From NCBI GenBank assembly GCA_963575745.1, contig CAUYUJ010000177.1, forward strand, positions 73,533 through 100,930: a DNA stretch of 27,398 nt, in the 5' to 3' direction. Positions 17,846 to 27,360 of this stretch are shown here, in pieces (position 1 is the stretch's first letter; each line of letters begins with the position of its first letter). The notes below the pieces were generated by a model. It made no database searches. It was not told the DNA's origin and saw only the letters and a list, made by a program, of their open reading frames with translations. This DNA comes from Prorocentrum cordatum. Its lineage: Eukaryota > Sar > Dinophyceae > Prorocentrales > Prorocentraceae. The position numbers were made by a program, and so were the translations under genes.

Positions 17846-17890
17846 TCCTCCTCTTCCTCCTGCTCCTCTTCCTCCTCCTCTTCCATTCTT
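17846..17890. repeat. TCC microsatellite linking M to N
   Basis: TCCTCCTC with TTCC and TGCTCC interruptions directly follows the ACTGG end of module M. The M copy at 26393-26698 shows the same junction on the other strand. Confidence 0.9.
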
Positions 17891-17929
17891 TTTCTGTCTC
17901 AGCGTTTTTTCCTTGTCGCACATCAGAAC

Positions 17930-17985
17930 CCGTTTTTGGGGCGGGCTGGGCGTTTCGCTTGAGACTTCCTCACCACTTATGACCC
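17930..17985 (+). repeat. Module N of the composite repeat, copy 1
   Basis: Core GTTTTTGGGGCGGGC, then GGGCGTTTCGCTTGAGAC and TTCC. It matches 18985-19040 and the reverse complement of 27218-27264. It sits between the TCC tract and the 83-bp array in every copy. Confidence 0.8.
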
Positions 17986-18004
17986 TGAAGCTTAACCGTT
18001 GGCA

Positions 18005-18599
18005 ACTGTTTTGGCAGATGGAGGGCGGGCCGTTTTCAAAATGTGGCTTTCGCCTTAGCGCCGCACATTCGTATTCAAAATCTGCAAGAGGTTCACGGAT
18101 TGAGGGCGGGCCGTTTTCAAAATGTGGCTCTCGCCCAAGCGCCGCGCACATTCGTTTTCAACGTTTGCAAAAAGCTTCACGGATCGAGGGCGGGTGGTTT
18201 TCAAAATGTTGGTCTCGTTTTAGCGCCGCGCACATTCGTTTGCAAAATTTGCAAGAGGTTCGCGGGATCGGGGGCGGGTGGTTTTCAACATGTGAATCTC
18301 GCTTTAGCGCCGCGCACATTCGTGTTCAACGTTTGCAAGAGATTCGCGGATTGAAGGCGGGTTTTTTTCAAAGTATGGCTTTCGCTTTAGCGTCGCGAAC
18401 ATTCGTTTGGAACATGTGCAACAGTTGCGCGGATTGGGGGCGGGGGGTTTTCAAAATGCGGCTCTCGCTTTAGCTCCGCGCACACTGGTTTTAACACAAT
18501 TGCAACAGCTTTGCAGATTGAAGGCGGGTCGTTTTCAAAATGTGGCTTTCGCCGTAGCGCCGCGCACACTCTTGTTCAACAGTTACAGGAGTTCACGGA
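18005..18599 (+). repeat. 83-bp-unit array 2 (about seven units)
   Basis: GAGGGCGGG-type anchors occur at 18021, 18102, 18186, 18270, 18353, 18436 and 18520, with spacings of 81-84 bp. The consensus runs TTCACGGATTGAGGGCGGGT, GGTTTTCAAAATGTGGCT, CTCGC(C/T)TTAGCGCCGCGCAC, ATTCGT and TTGCAAGAG. The spacing is not a constant multiple of three, so frames through it shift from unit to unit. Confidence 0.95.
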
Positions 18600-18920
18600 T
18601 TCCCATGATCAGCGTACCAAAAAAATGTGTTTAGGAAGGATTCGCGATTGTGAGGGCACAACAGTTACGATGATTCGCGGGGTTGAGGCGCCAGGAATGG
18701 CGCTCTGGCGCGATTCAGGATCGCCAATACGCAACAGTCAGGTGCATCCGCGGCGTTGGCATACGGGGAATCATGTTGTGGCATGCTGCAGGGTCCCCGA
18801 ACGGTTGTCTTCCAACGAGGCAGCTCCCTCAATGGAAATGAATTGTTGTAGGGGCCTATGGAGAGGGAGCTTGGAGGGGGCGTTAATTCCAACATCGTTG
18901 ATAACTCTTCTGTTTACAGT
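18600..18920 (+). repeat. Module M, copy 2
   Basis: Starts CCCATGATCAGCGTACCAAA and ends TCCAACATCGTTGATAACTC then TGTTTACAGT. It includes TGTGGCATGCTGCAGGG and ACGGTTGTCTTCCAA. It lies 1,079 bp after the start of copy 1. A TCGTCG/TCC tract follows at 18921-18955. Confidence 0.85.
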
Positions 18921-18984
18921 CGTCGTCGTCGTCCTCCTCCTCCTCCTCCTCCTTATAGATAACTCTTCCCTATCCCGCTACGAG

Positions 18985-19040
18985 GCTAGTTTTTAGGGCG
19001 GGCCGGGCGTTGCGCTTGAGACTTCCCACCGTTTGTGACC
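18985..19040 (+). repeat. Module N, copy 2
   Basis: CTAGTTTTTAGGGCGGGCC, then GGGCGTTGCGCTTGAGAC and TTCC. It stands between the TCC tract and array 3 as in the other copies. Confidence 0.8.
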
Positions 19041-19049
19041 CTGTCGTTT

Positions 19050-19575
19050 TAAAAGTGTCAATCGTTTCACGTATTGAGGGCGGGTGTTTTTTTCAAAATT
19101 TCGCTTTCGCCTTAGCGCCACGCACATTCGCTGTGAACAATTGCGAACGTTTCACGGATTGAGGGCGGGTGGTTTTCAAAATGTGGCTCTCGCGTTAGCG
19201 CCGCGCACATTTGTTTCCAACATTTCCCAGAGCTTCACGGATCGAGGGCGGGTGGTTTTCAAAATGTGGCTCTCGCTTCAGCGCCGCGCACATTCGTATT
19301 CAACATTGGCAAAAGTTTCACGGATTGAGGGCGGGTGGTTTTCAACATGTCGCTCTCGCTTTTGCGCCGCGCACATTCGTATCCAACATTTGCAAAAACT
19401 TCACGGATTGAGGGCGGGTTGTTTTCGAAATGTGGCTCTCGCCTTAGCGCTGCGCGCATTCGTTTTAGAAAATTAGCAAGAGCTTCACGGATCGAGGGTG
19501 TATCGTTTTCAAAATGTGGCTCTCGCCTTGGCGTCGCGCACATGCGTTTGAACAAATTTACATTGGCTGACATTG
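19050..19575 (+). repeat. 83-bp-unit array 3 (about six units)
   Basis: GGATTGAGGG-type anchors occur at 19071, 19156, 19239, 19322, 19405 and 19489, with spacings of 83-85 bp. The array passes straight into the TCC tract without module M, so the higher-order pattern is cut short here. Confidence 0.95.
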
Positions 19576-19594
19576 TCACATGGACATACTCATA

Positions 19595-19829
19595 CTCCTC
19601 CTCCGCCTCCTCCTCCTCCTGCTCCTCCTCCTCCTCCTCCTACACCTCCTCCTCCCCCTCCTCCTCCCCCTCCTCCTTCTCCTCCTCCTCCTCCTCCTCC
19701 TCCTCCTCCTCCTCCTCCTCCTCCCCCTCCTCCTCCCCTCCCCCTCCTCCTCCTCCTCCTCCTGCTGCTGCTGCTCCTCCTCCTCCTCCTTCTCCTCCTC
19801 CTCCTCCTCCTCCTCCTCCTCCTCCAGGG
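19595..19829. repeat. CTC/TCC microsatellite, about 235 bp
   Basis: Nearly pure CTCCTCCTC with a few CCC, TTC and CTGCTGCTG interruptions. It is a polypyrimidine tract on the plus strand. Confidence 0.97.
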
Positions 19830-20064
19830 GGGCGTCGCCGTGGAGTCACCCGGTCAGTTCACCTCTCGCCTGGACGGGGGGCGTTTTTTTTTCTGTCGAA
19901 CTGTCACGGGGCTGCCGCCTTGCGGGTGAGCCTGCGTGCGCGCACGACCACGGCGCGGCGGGGCCCGTGGCGCGCCCCGTTGGGCCGCCGTGCGGGCAGG
20001 GGCTGTGACGCCCAGCTTGTCCAAGGGGGCGGGGGCGACGCCCAAACTCGCGACTCGCGGCGGC

Positions 20065-20065
<1 letters not shown>
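19830..20065. other. Unassigned GC-rich segment
   Basis: GC-rich DNA between the CTC tract and the poly-T tract. No domain or repeat was recognised. Confidence 0.3.
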
Positions 20066-20097
<32 letters not shown>

Positions 20098-20185
20098 TTT
20101 TTTTTTTTTTTTTTTTTTTTTTTTGTTTTTTTTCTCTCTCTCTCTCTCTCCCTTCTCTCTTTTCTCTCTCTCTCTCTCTCTCCTG
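20066..20185 (-). repeat. Poly-T tract followed by CT repeat (GA repeat plus poly-A on the minus strand)
   Basis: More than 60 Ts with two Gs, then TCTCTCTC runs to 20181. Read on the minus strand it is a GA tract that ends in a long A-run. Confidence 0.95.
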
Positions 20186-21276
20186 CTTCGAGCCCCGCGC
20201 CAAGGGCGCACGTGCTCCGTGGAACAGCAGCGCCCGGGTCAAGCACACCGCCTGTTTCTGTGGTCGCGCCTCTCCCGCCCGCGCGCGCGCTGGCGTGTGG
20301 CTTTCGGTCGAGTGGCTGGCCGATCTCCGCCCGCCTCCCCGTCCACAGTCTCGCGATGTCGCGGGCGCGAGGTCGCTTCAGCTCGGGGACGCTTTGGCGG
20401 TGTCCCAGTCCCCCAACTGTGTCGCTGTCGCGGACGATGAAACGATGATGGGCGGCGCTGCGGCGAGCGCTGCCTTGTTGAAACCACCGCTGCTCAAACT
20501 TTTTACTTTTGTTGCGCACGTCGTGAGCGCGGTGCACGGATAGACAAGAACCAGTACCACCTAGTGTGACGAATGGTGGCGCTGCGCAAATACGAGAGAA
20601 CACCGCCTTGAGAAGGATTTATTGTTTAAGTGTGCTACTCTTGCGCCGCACATGGAAAGTATGCAGTGCTCGACGAGGCCCACTTCTTGAGAGGGTGCGC
20701 CCCCTGCCACCACAGCAATAGCAAACCCTGTCCGGTGCGGAGTCAAGAGGTTGACGCCGAAAGGGGGCGGCGAAAATTGTACTGTCACCGGCGAGAGCTC
20801 TCCCGACAACTGCGTGTAGCGGTGTGGCGAAAGCCAGGTTGTGAGTAGGCGCCGCCCACCTTGCTAGCCCCCCCAGGGAGGACCACCTTTGAAGAGGAGC
20901 CGGTCCCAACCTCGTCTCATGAGGCCGCGCACTCGTAGGGGCGAACGCGCAGCGTCCAGGCGCGCGCACCAGATGGCAAAGGAACCGCCCTCTTATCGTT
21001 CAGCTTTTTGGCCCGCTTTGGCGACAGCTGCGCGCGGCGCTGGGGCAGAACAAGAAAAACTGCCGCCGCCCGTTGTCGAAGACGGTGGCGAAGAGGCCGC
21101 GCGCAGCGCAGAGGCGAGCGGCCCCTCTTCAGAACGAGCGCCGTCCCGTCCGCCACGATGGTTGTTGCAGGTTGCCGGGGCGAGAGCGCGCAGCAGGGAG
21201 GAACGCGCCGCCGGAAACCGCACTCGCTCCCCACATCCTGCGAAGCGGGGTGGCGCCAGGACCTGCTGCCAGGGCC
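20186..21276. other. Unassigned segment, possibly several small remnants
   Basis: Moderately GC-rich and non-repetitive. A plus-strand frame near 20973-21290 begins MAKEPPSYRSAFWPALATAA and is free of runs until it enters a T-rich tract. Minus-strand frames overlap the same DNA. Without a family match I do not call a gene. Confidence 0.3.
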
Positions 21277-21430
21277 TTTTTTTTTGTTTTTGTTTTTTTG
21301 CTTTCCCCCTTGTTTGTTTCTCTCTATGTTTTTGTGCTGCTTTTGTTTGTTTTTGTTTTTGTTTCTCTCCCCTTTTTTGTTTTTGTTTTTGTTTCTCTCT
21401 CTCCTTTTTTTGTGCTGCTTTTTCTGTGGT
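21277..21430. repeat. T-rich low-complexity tract (TTTTTG units)
   Basis: Repeats of GTTTTTG and TTTCTCTC. Plus-strand frames read as Phe/Leu/Cys-rich peptides that mimic membrane segments but come from the repeat. Confidence 0.9.
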
Positions 21431-21649
21431 CGGATCCTTCCCCGTCCCCGCCGCCTCTCCCCCCCCGCCAGGGCCCCGCGTCGGCGGGTCCAGCGGCTCC
21501 TCCGCGCGCCGCCCCTGCCCTGTGGCCGCCCGCCGGCCCCCTGCGGGCCCCCCGGGCGCGGCGCCCCCCCGGGGCCGGGGCGAGGGGCCGCCCGCGCAGG
21601 CCCGCCGCCCGCCGGAACCGAGCCGCCCCCTTGTGGTATCGCTCGGGCG

Positions 21650-21727
21650 TTTTTTTTTTTTTTTGTTCTTCCGTTTTTTTTTTTGTTTTGTTTTTGTTGT
21701 TGTTGTTTTTTGTTGTTGTTTTTGTCC
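21650..21727. repeat. T-rich tract (poly-T, then TTG repeats)
   Basis: Begins GGGCG then a T-run, with TTGTTGTTG near 21695-21720. It resembles the tracts at 20066, 22545 and 22963 in base bias and orientation. Confidence 0.9.
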
Positions 21728-22544
21728 CCCCCCCCTCTTTCTTCTTACCCAGTCGGGCGGGGACTACGGACGAGCAGCCTGGAGCACCCTGCGGAAAAAA
21801 ACACGCGCAGAACCGACAGAAACACAGGAAATGGACGTCCGAGCGATGGCCAGGCCCGGCCCCGGACGGAGGCCGCAGGCCCACCAGAGGAGCCGCTCGG
21901 CCAGGGCGGGCCCTGCGAGATCCCAGCGCTGCACGCCCCCACTTCCTCGTTCCGCCCGGCAAGGGGCGCATTTTTCGCAAGCGCGAGTGTCTTCGCCTGC
22001 TCTTCTCTTTCTGCGTCCCCTCCTTGGCTTCGCTCTCCTCCTCGTACCTCCCTGTGCACGCTAATCCCGGCGCTGTTGTAGATTTACGCTTGCCTTCCCT
22101 GTCGAACTCTGCCACTCGCCAAGCAAACAGTTTTTTCTTGTTTCTTGTTCTTGTTTTTGCCCCCCCCCCCCCGCCCCCCTTTCCCCCTCCCGCTCACACC
22201 ACCTCTTCCGACGGCGCAGTCCCAGTACCAGGCAGCCGCGAAGGAACCCGCTGCCGTTCGCTCTCGAGCTGCCGACTGTCCTCCCGGTGCGGTTGCCCAC
22301 CTGCTGGCCGCCTCCCCACGGGCATCCGTCGCGCGGCCTTCGCGCCGCCAGCCGCCGCCGCGCGCCAACTGCCCAGCGAAGCCTCCCGGCAGGCGTCGGC
22401 CTCCTGAAGCCCGCGTTTCGCGCACGTGCTCAGGGCAGAGAGGCAGTTTCCCGCATCTAGCGGAGCAGCGCGTGCGCCTGCTGCCACTACCCAGCTTTCT
22501 TGAACGCGCTGGCCCCTGCGTTGTAGCGGATGTCGTCTGGGTGC
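21728..22544. other. Unassigned segment between T-rich tracts
   Basis: Mixed GC-rich sequence with a further T-run at 22130-22160 leading into a C-run near 22160-22190. No gene was recognised. Confidence 0.3.
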
Positions 22545-22565
22545 GTTTTTTTTTGTTTTTTGTTC
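22545..22565. repeat. Short T-rich tract
   Basis: A T-run with single G interruptions after GGGTGCG. Confidence 0.85.
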
Positions 22566-22659
22566 TCGGCTTCCCCTCGCACGGGGCTTCAAGATAGTAA
22601 CCTCCGGTGCTACTGTACTGCTTGCTTTTTCCTTGCACGCGTGGCCCCCAGCTCTGCTG

Positions 22660-22840
22660 CAGATGGCGTTGGGATCCACCGTCGCCTCCCGTATCTTGCC
22701 AAGTAGCGACAGAACGGAGGACGTCGGCCGTCAACTTCGAACGCCGCGTCTCTCTGAGTAGCGCTGTGGCGCGCTGCCACGGCACGTCTTTCTCGGCACG
22801 CGCTGGTCCACGCGTTGCAGCCGGTGACGTCTGGCTTCCT
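22660..22840 (+). repeat. Divergent direct repeat, copy 1
   Basis: It shares with 23110-23275 the ordered words GGCGTTG.GATCC, GAGGACGTC, ACTTCG, CTGAGTAG, GCGCTG, TTCTC and GTCC, ending in TGAC. The overall match is interrupted by small gaps. Confidence 0.45.
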
Positions 22841-22962
22841 CTTCCTGGGGAGGGCCCCCCCCTGCCGCTGTGCGCACCTCGTGCGTGCGCTGCTCCACGG
22901 TTCTGTGTTCCTGGCCGCCAGTTTGTTCAGCAGCGATTGGCCCCGCTGCTGTTCCTCCTTTC

Positions 22963-23018
22963 ATTTTTTTGTTTTTTTTTGTTTTGTTGTTTTTGTCTTT
23001 TTCCCTCTTCCTTTTTCC
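22963..23018. repeat. T-rich tract
   Basis: TTTTTTTG units passing into TTTTTCCCTC. It separates the two copies of the divergent direct repeat. Confidence 0.9.
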
Positions 23019-23109
23019 CGCTGCCCCCACCGCTGCACTTGATGCCGTTCAGCGCCGTTTATATTACTGGGTGTGAATAGCGACAGTGAGTGCCTGGTGC
23101 CACTTCGTG

Positions 23110-23275
23110 CTGCAATGGAGTGGGCGTTGTGATCCGAGCGTTGGGGCTGAGGACGTCCGTCTTCCACTTCGTCTCCCGCCTATCGCTGAGTAGTAGGCCT
23201 TTCGGTGCGCTGTCGTGGCCCTCCCTTCTCCGGCGTGCTCGTCCCAGCGCTGCTTTTGCTGACAGTCACGTGCAT
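23110..23275 (+). repeat. Divergent direct repeat, copy 2
   Basis: Partner of 22660-22840 at an offset of roughly 430-460 bp. GAGGACGTC, ACTTCG and CTGAGTAG are the clearest shared words. Confidence 0.45.
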
Positions 23276-23404
23276 TTTATGCCCAGCCTCCCCGGCGGTG
23301 CCCGAGGCCAGCTTCCCGAAGGCAGTCGCGAGGCGCGCTGCCACTGGCCTCCTTCCTCGCAGGCTCTGTGCTGGGGCCGGGCGAGCGGGGGACCGGGGAC
23401 GAGG

Positions 23405-24750
23405 AGGTGCTGCTCTTTGCAGTAGTGGTGGTGCTGCTGGTCGCGGACGTAGTGCTTCCGGTCGCAGTAGCGGTGGCGCAGCTGCTGAACGCTGTCCTTG
23501 TGGTGCTGCTGGTCCCATTCCTCGTGGTGCTGTTGCTGGTAGTCGTCGTTGTGCAAACAGTTGCGGTCGTAGTGGTGGTGCTGGTCGCGGTCGTGGTGGT
23601 GGTGCTGGTGGTGGTGGAGCTGCTGCTGGTCGCAGTTGTGGTGGTGGTGGTGCTGCTGGTGGCCGTCGTGGCGCTGCTGGTCGCCGTCCTGGTTGTGCTG
23701 ATGGTGGTTTTGGTGGTGGTGGTGGTGGCCCTGCTGGTCGTTGCCGTGGTGCTGCCGGTCTTTGTCGCGATGGTGGCACTCTTGGTCGCCGTTCTGGTGC
23801 TGTTGTTCGCAGTCGTGGATGCCTGCTGGTCACAGTCTTGGCGCTCGTGGTCGTGGTCGTGGTGGTGGTCGTGGTGTTGCTGGTGGTGGTCGTGGTGGTG
23901 CTCGTTGTGGTGGGGCTTTGGCGCCTGTCGTGCTGTTCGTGGTGCTGCTTGTCGCCGTGGTCGTGGTGGTGGCTGTGGTGCAGCTCCCAGCGCCTGGCGT
24001 TGATCGTGGCGCTGCCGGTGTCGTCGTGTTGCTGGCTGTGGTGCTGCTCGTGGCGCCAGCGGTGCTGCTCGTGATGTTGCCGGTTGCCGCCGTTGTGGTC
24101 GCGGGGTTCGTGGCGCCTTCGGCGTTGCTCGTGGTGCTGCCTGTCGCCGACGGGGTCGCCGCTGGTGGTGCTGCTGGTCGCGGTGGTGGTGGTGCTGGTG
24201 GTGCTGGTGGTCGCAGTCGTCGTCGAGCTGTTGCTGGTACTAGGTGTGGCGCCCTAGCTTGCAGTCGTAATTGTGATGTTGGTCGCGGATATGGTGCTGC
24301 TGGTCGCAGTCGCGGTGGCGCTGCTGGTCGGTGTCGTGGTGGTGGTGCTGGTCGCACTCGTCGTGGTACTGCTGGTAGTAGTCGTCGTGCTGCTGGTGTG
24401 GTGCTGGTCGCAGACGTGATGGTGGTGCTGGTGGTGGTGGCGCTGCTGGTCGCTGATCGCAGCCGTGGTGCTCCTGGTCGTTATCGTGATGGTGGTACTC
24501 TTGGTCGCTGTCGTCAGTCGTGGTGGTGCTGGTCGCAGTCGTGGTGGTGCTGGTCGTGGTCGTGGTGCTGCTGGTCGCTGTCGTTGTAGTGTTGCCGGTT
24601 GCGGTCGTGATGGTGGTGCTGCTGGTCGCTGTCGTGGTGCTGTTTTTCGTAGTCGTGGTGGTGGTCCAGCTGGTCGTCGTCATGGTGGTGCTGCTGGTCG
24701 CAGTCGTTCTGCTGGCCGCAGTCTTTTTATGCTGCTGGTCGCAGCCGGGG
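23405..24750. repeat. About 1.35 kb GTG/CTG/GTC trinucleotide tract
   Basis: Built of GTGGTGGTGCTGCTGGTCGC-like words repeated imperfectly throughout. All frames stay open for long runs (Val/Leu, Trp/Cys/Ser/Gly, or Thr/Ser/Gln/His), so large open frames here do not indicate genes. Confidence 0.95.
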
Positions 24751-26319
24751 CGGTACTCTTGCGGGTGTGGCTGCGGGTTCATCACGATCGCCCCTATCGC
24801 CTCCTACCGTACCGGTGATCAGCTCTGATGTGTGTCTTGCCACCTTGTCTGCGTGTGGGCTGGCTCCCCTCAGAATAGCGTCAGACGCTGGTCGCCTAAC
24901 CTCGTAGGGGGGGCTCCGGGCCGGTCACGGGGGGCCACTTGGAAGGACAGTTTTCTACCCTGGTTGGGACATGTGCGTTTGCTCCGCCGCAGGGAGGATC
25001 GCCGTCCTGGCAGTGGCGGGGGGGCCCGCTTCGCATCAGGGCAGCATGGAGATCTGATCTGCGGAACGCCAGGTCGCCACCGCAGGGTTGACAAGGGGGG
25101 GCCTGCGCCATCGCAAGTCGCAAGTAGCTCTCAGGCAGGCCGGGTCCCCCCCCCAAGGGGTGGACGAGGCGGACCCCTTCCTCTGCCGCCGGTGTATCTG
25201 TGGGCTGACAAGAGGGACCTGTTCCGCAGGATAGCCGACCGCCGCTTTGGCGGTTTCCGAGGTAAACCAGTTCATGTTTGGGCACTCTCTCACCTGATGG
25301 GTGACACGGAGGACCTGCTCCAACTCGGGTCATCGCCACGTGACGGCTTGTTCTCTCCTCAGCAGGGCTGATCGCTGGCTTCTGGGTGGCCGAGGGACCT
25401 GTTCCACAGCACTGCGGATCATCGCCTTTCCACAGGTGAAGGTTAGAGGCGGCCCCCCAGCGGGACTGATTGCCGGCCTGCGGCCTCCACAGCAGGGCGG
25501 AGCGCCACCCCTGGGGCAGCAGGTTTGCGCGCGCTTGTCCATGGAGCGATGACCGTCGTTGGACCGCCAGTCCACGGACACGTCGATCCAAATAGCTGCG
25601 CCCGGAGCGTCTTGGGCGTCCGCGCTAGCAGGCAGACGCCCGCGCAGAGTGTCATCTAACTGCCCCCAGGCCGCGGACGCACCGCCCGGCAGGCGGCTGC
25701 GCCGTAGTGCTTTGGTTCTAGTTTATTTTGCGCCCAGGACGTGCTGGCAGCTTAAACGGTCGCTGCTTCTTTGCGGTCGGCGCCTGTCTGGCCAGGTTGA
25801 TTTGACGCCACCGCAGCATTAGCCGGCCTGCCCGCCGCAGCCTCCAGACGACCTTGTTTCTCCTGGAGTTGGGGGTGATGGGCGGAGGAGCACATGGACG
25901 GAGTGATATGTGGTGGGGGTGGGGGGAGACGGAGTCGGTAAGATCCGCCATTCTGACATTTAGCTTGCTACCATTGCAATGCCCCCCCTCGCCGGCACAG
26001 GGTTGCATCCCTACTTCCTCCACGACCAGGATTTCCCCCCCGCGCCCTCCGAGGGCAGGACCTAACGAGGGGACTCAGGCCTCGGCAAGACCACTAAGGA
26101 TCTTCCCGCCCGTCTGAGGCGGATGCGTTTGAGACGGAGTTCCTTCTTCACCTCCTGCCTCCACGCGCGCCGTATTGCCAAAGAAGATGCCACTTCGAGC
26201 CCGTGTCCGCCCTCCCAAGCGAAAGATCGTTGGCATGGCCGCCCCGACTTGCGGCCATGTGTGCTGGGCTTGGGCGGCAGGCCATGATGTCCAATCAAAT
26301 GCCTGCACGTAATTGGGCC
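24751..26319. other. Largely unassigned segment with traces of a decayed repeat
   Basis: 25216, 25312 and 25393 carry GGACCTG(T/C)TCC in similar surroundings, two followed by ATCGCC, at spacings of 96 and 81 bp. 25370-25400 and 25460-25490 share a GGGCTGATCGCTGGC / GGGACTGATTGCCGGC word. This suggests an old tandem array at about 25040-25560. A short plus-strand open stretch lies at 26090-26286. No gene or domain was recognised in the rest. Confidence 0.35.
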
Positions 26320-26321
26320 AA

Positions 26322-26392
26322 AGAGGGAGGAGGGAGGGAGGGAGGGAGGGAGGGAGGGAGGAGGAGGAGGAGGAGCAGGAGGAGGAGGAGGA
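26322..26392 (-). repeat. GGA tract (TCC on the minus strand) after module M
   Basis: GGAGGGAGGGAGG then GGAGGAGGAGCAGGAGG. On the minus strand this is TCC with a TGCTCC interruption, the same as at 17846-17890. Confidence 0.92.
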
Positions 26393-26698
26393 CCAGTGGA
26401 AACCGAAGAATCATCAACGATGTTGGAAGAAACTCTCCTTCCAGGCCCCCTCGTCAAAAAAAGGCCCCATAGAGTGGTTCTTGGAAGACAACCGTTTGAA
26501 AACCCCGAAGCATGCCAAAGCATTGTTCTGGGGATTTCCTTGCCACGGATGTACCAGACTGTTGCGTCTTGACGATTTTGATTCGCGCCAGAAAATTCCA
26601 CAGATCTTGACACAGCGAACCAACGTAAATGTTGCACCCTGATACTCCTGAATCCTTCCAACACGCTCTGTTTGGTACGCTGGTCATGGGGATCCTTG
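26393..26698 (-). repeat. Module M, copy 3 (inverted)
   Basis: The reverse complement starts near GATCCCCATGACCAGCGTAC, contains TTTGGCATGCTTCGGGG and ACGGTTGTCTTCCAA, and ends TCCAACATCGTTGATGATTC then TTTCCACTGG. It aligns end to end with 17521-17845. Confidence 0.85.
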
Positions 26699-26729
26699 AA
26701 AGCTTTGCAGTTTTTTGCAAGGAATGTTC

Positions 26730-27205
26730 GCGGCACTAAGGCGAGAGCCACATTTTGAAAACAACCCGCCCTCAATCTGCGCAGCTCTTGCAATTAAAAA
26801 AAAAATGTGCGCGGCGCTAAAACCAGAGCCACATTTCGAAAACGAGCCGCCCTCAATCCGTGAACCGGTTGAAAGTTTTTGTGACGACTCTGCGCGGGGC
26901 TGAAGCGAGAGCCGCATTTCGAAAACGAACCGCCCTCAATCCGTGAACCTATTGTCAGTTGTCGAAGCGAATATGCGTGGCGCTAAGGCGAGAGCCACAT
27001 TTTGAAAACCACCTGCCCTCAATCCGTGGAGCTTTTCCAAATTTTTGAAACGAATGTGCGCGGCGCTAAGGCGAGAACCACATTTTGGACCCCCCCCGCT
27101 CTCAATCCGTGAACCGGTTGAAAGTTTTTGAAACGAAAGTGTGCGGCGCTAGGGCGAAAACCACATTTTGAAAACCGCCCGCCCTCCACCCGTGAAGCTG
27201 TTACC
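26730..27205 (-). repeat. 83-bp-unit array 4 (about six units, inverted)
   Basis: CTCAAT-type anchors occur at 26771, 26851, 26935, 27018, 27101 and 27184, with spacings of 80-84 bp. Each unit carries GTGCGCGGCGCTAAGGCGAG, CCACATTTTGAAAAC and CCCTCAATCCGTGAA, the complement of the unit in arrays 1-3. Confidence 0.95.
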
Positions 27206-27217
27206 ACCTTCAAACAT

Positions 27218-27264
27218 GAGGAAGACATCTCATGCGAAACGCCCGGCCCGCCCAAAAAACTAGC
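27218..27264 (-). repeat. Module N, copy 3 (inverted)
   Basis: The reverse complement reads CTAGTTTTTTGGGCGGGCC, then GGGCGTTTCGCATGAGA. It lies on the upstream side of array 4 on the minus strand, the same order as in the plus-strand copies. Confidence 0.82.
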
Positions 27265-27305
27265 CCCGGGGTGCGACAGGGGAAGATTATGTAGAAGGAA
27301 ACGGG

Positions 27306-27316
27306 ATCGATGATGC

Positions 27317-27360
<44 letters not shown>

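Noticed and set aside
17697-18473. 258-codon plus-strand frame and similar frames across the 83-bp arrays
   Set aside because: Spacing varies between 81 and 85 bp, so the frame shifts between units, and the frame crosses the unrelated M/N/TCC modules.
17340-19575. CRISPR array
   Set aside because: The units are ~83 bp and similar over their whole length, with no alternation of short repeat and unique spacer and no cas genes, and the DNA is eukaryotic in character.
19335-20543. 402-codon plus-strand frame
   Set aside because: It crosses the 83-bp array, the CTC tract and the poly-T/CT tract in turn, so it is a chain of repeats and not a gene.
20889-22407. Plus-strand frames of 357-444 codons with Phe/Leu-rich, membrane-like segments
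   Set aside because: The hydrophobic segments coincide exactly with T-rich low-complexity tracts at 21277-21430 and 21650-21727.
23205-24589. Long Val/Leu-rich frames that look like membrane proteins
   Set aside because: The pattern is the GTG/CTG/GTC trinucleotide tract read in frame; other frames of the same DNA are equally open with entirely different composition.
24896-25591. 231-codon minus-strand frame with several Cys and His residues
   Set aside because: Cys/His spacing does not form a recognisable zinc finger or knuckle, the plus strand is open over much of the same DNA, and the region shows traces of a decayed tandem repeat.
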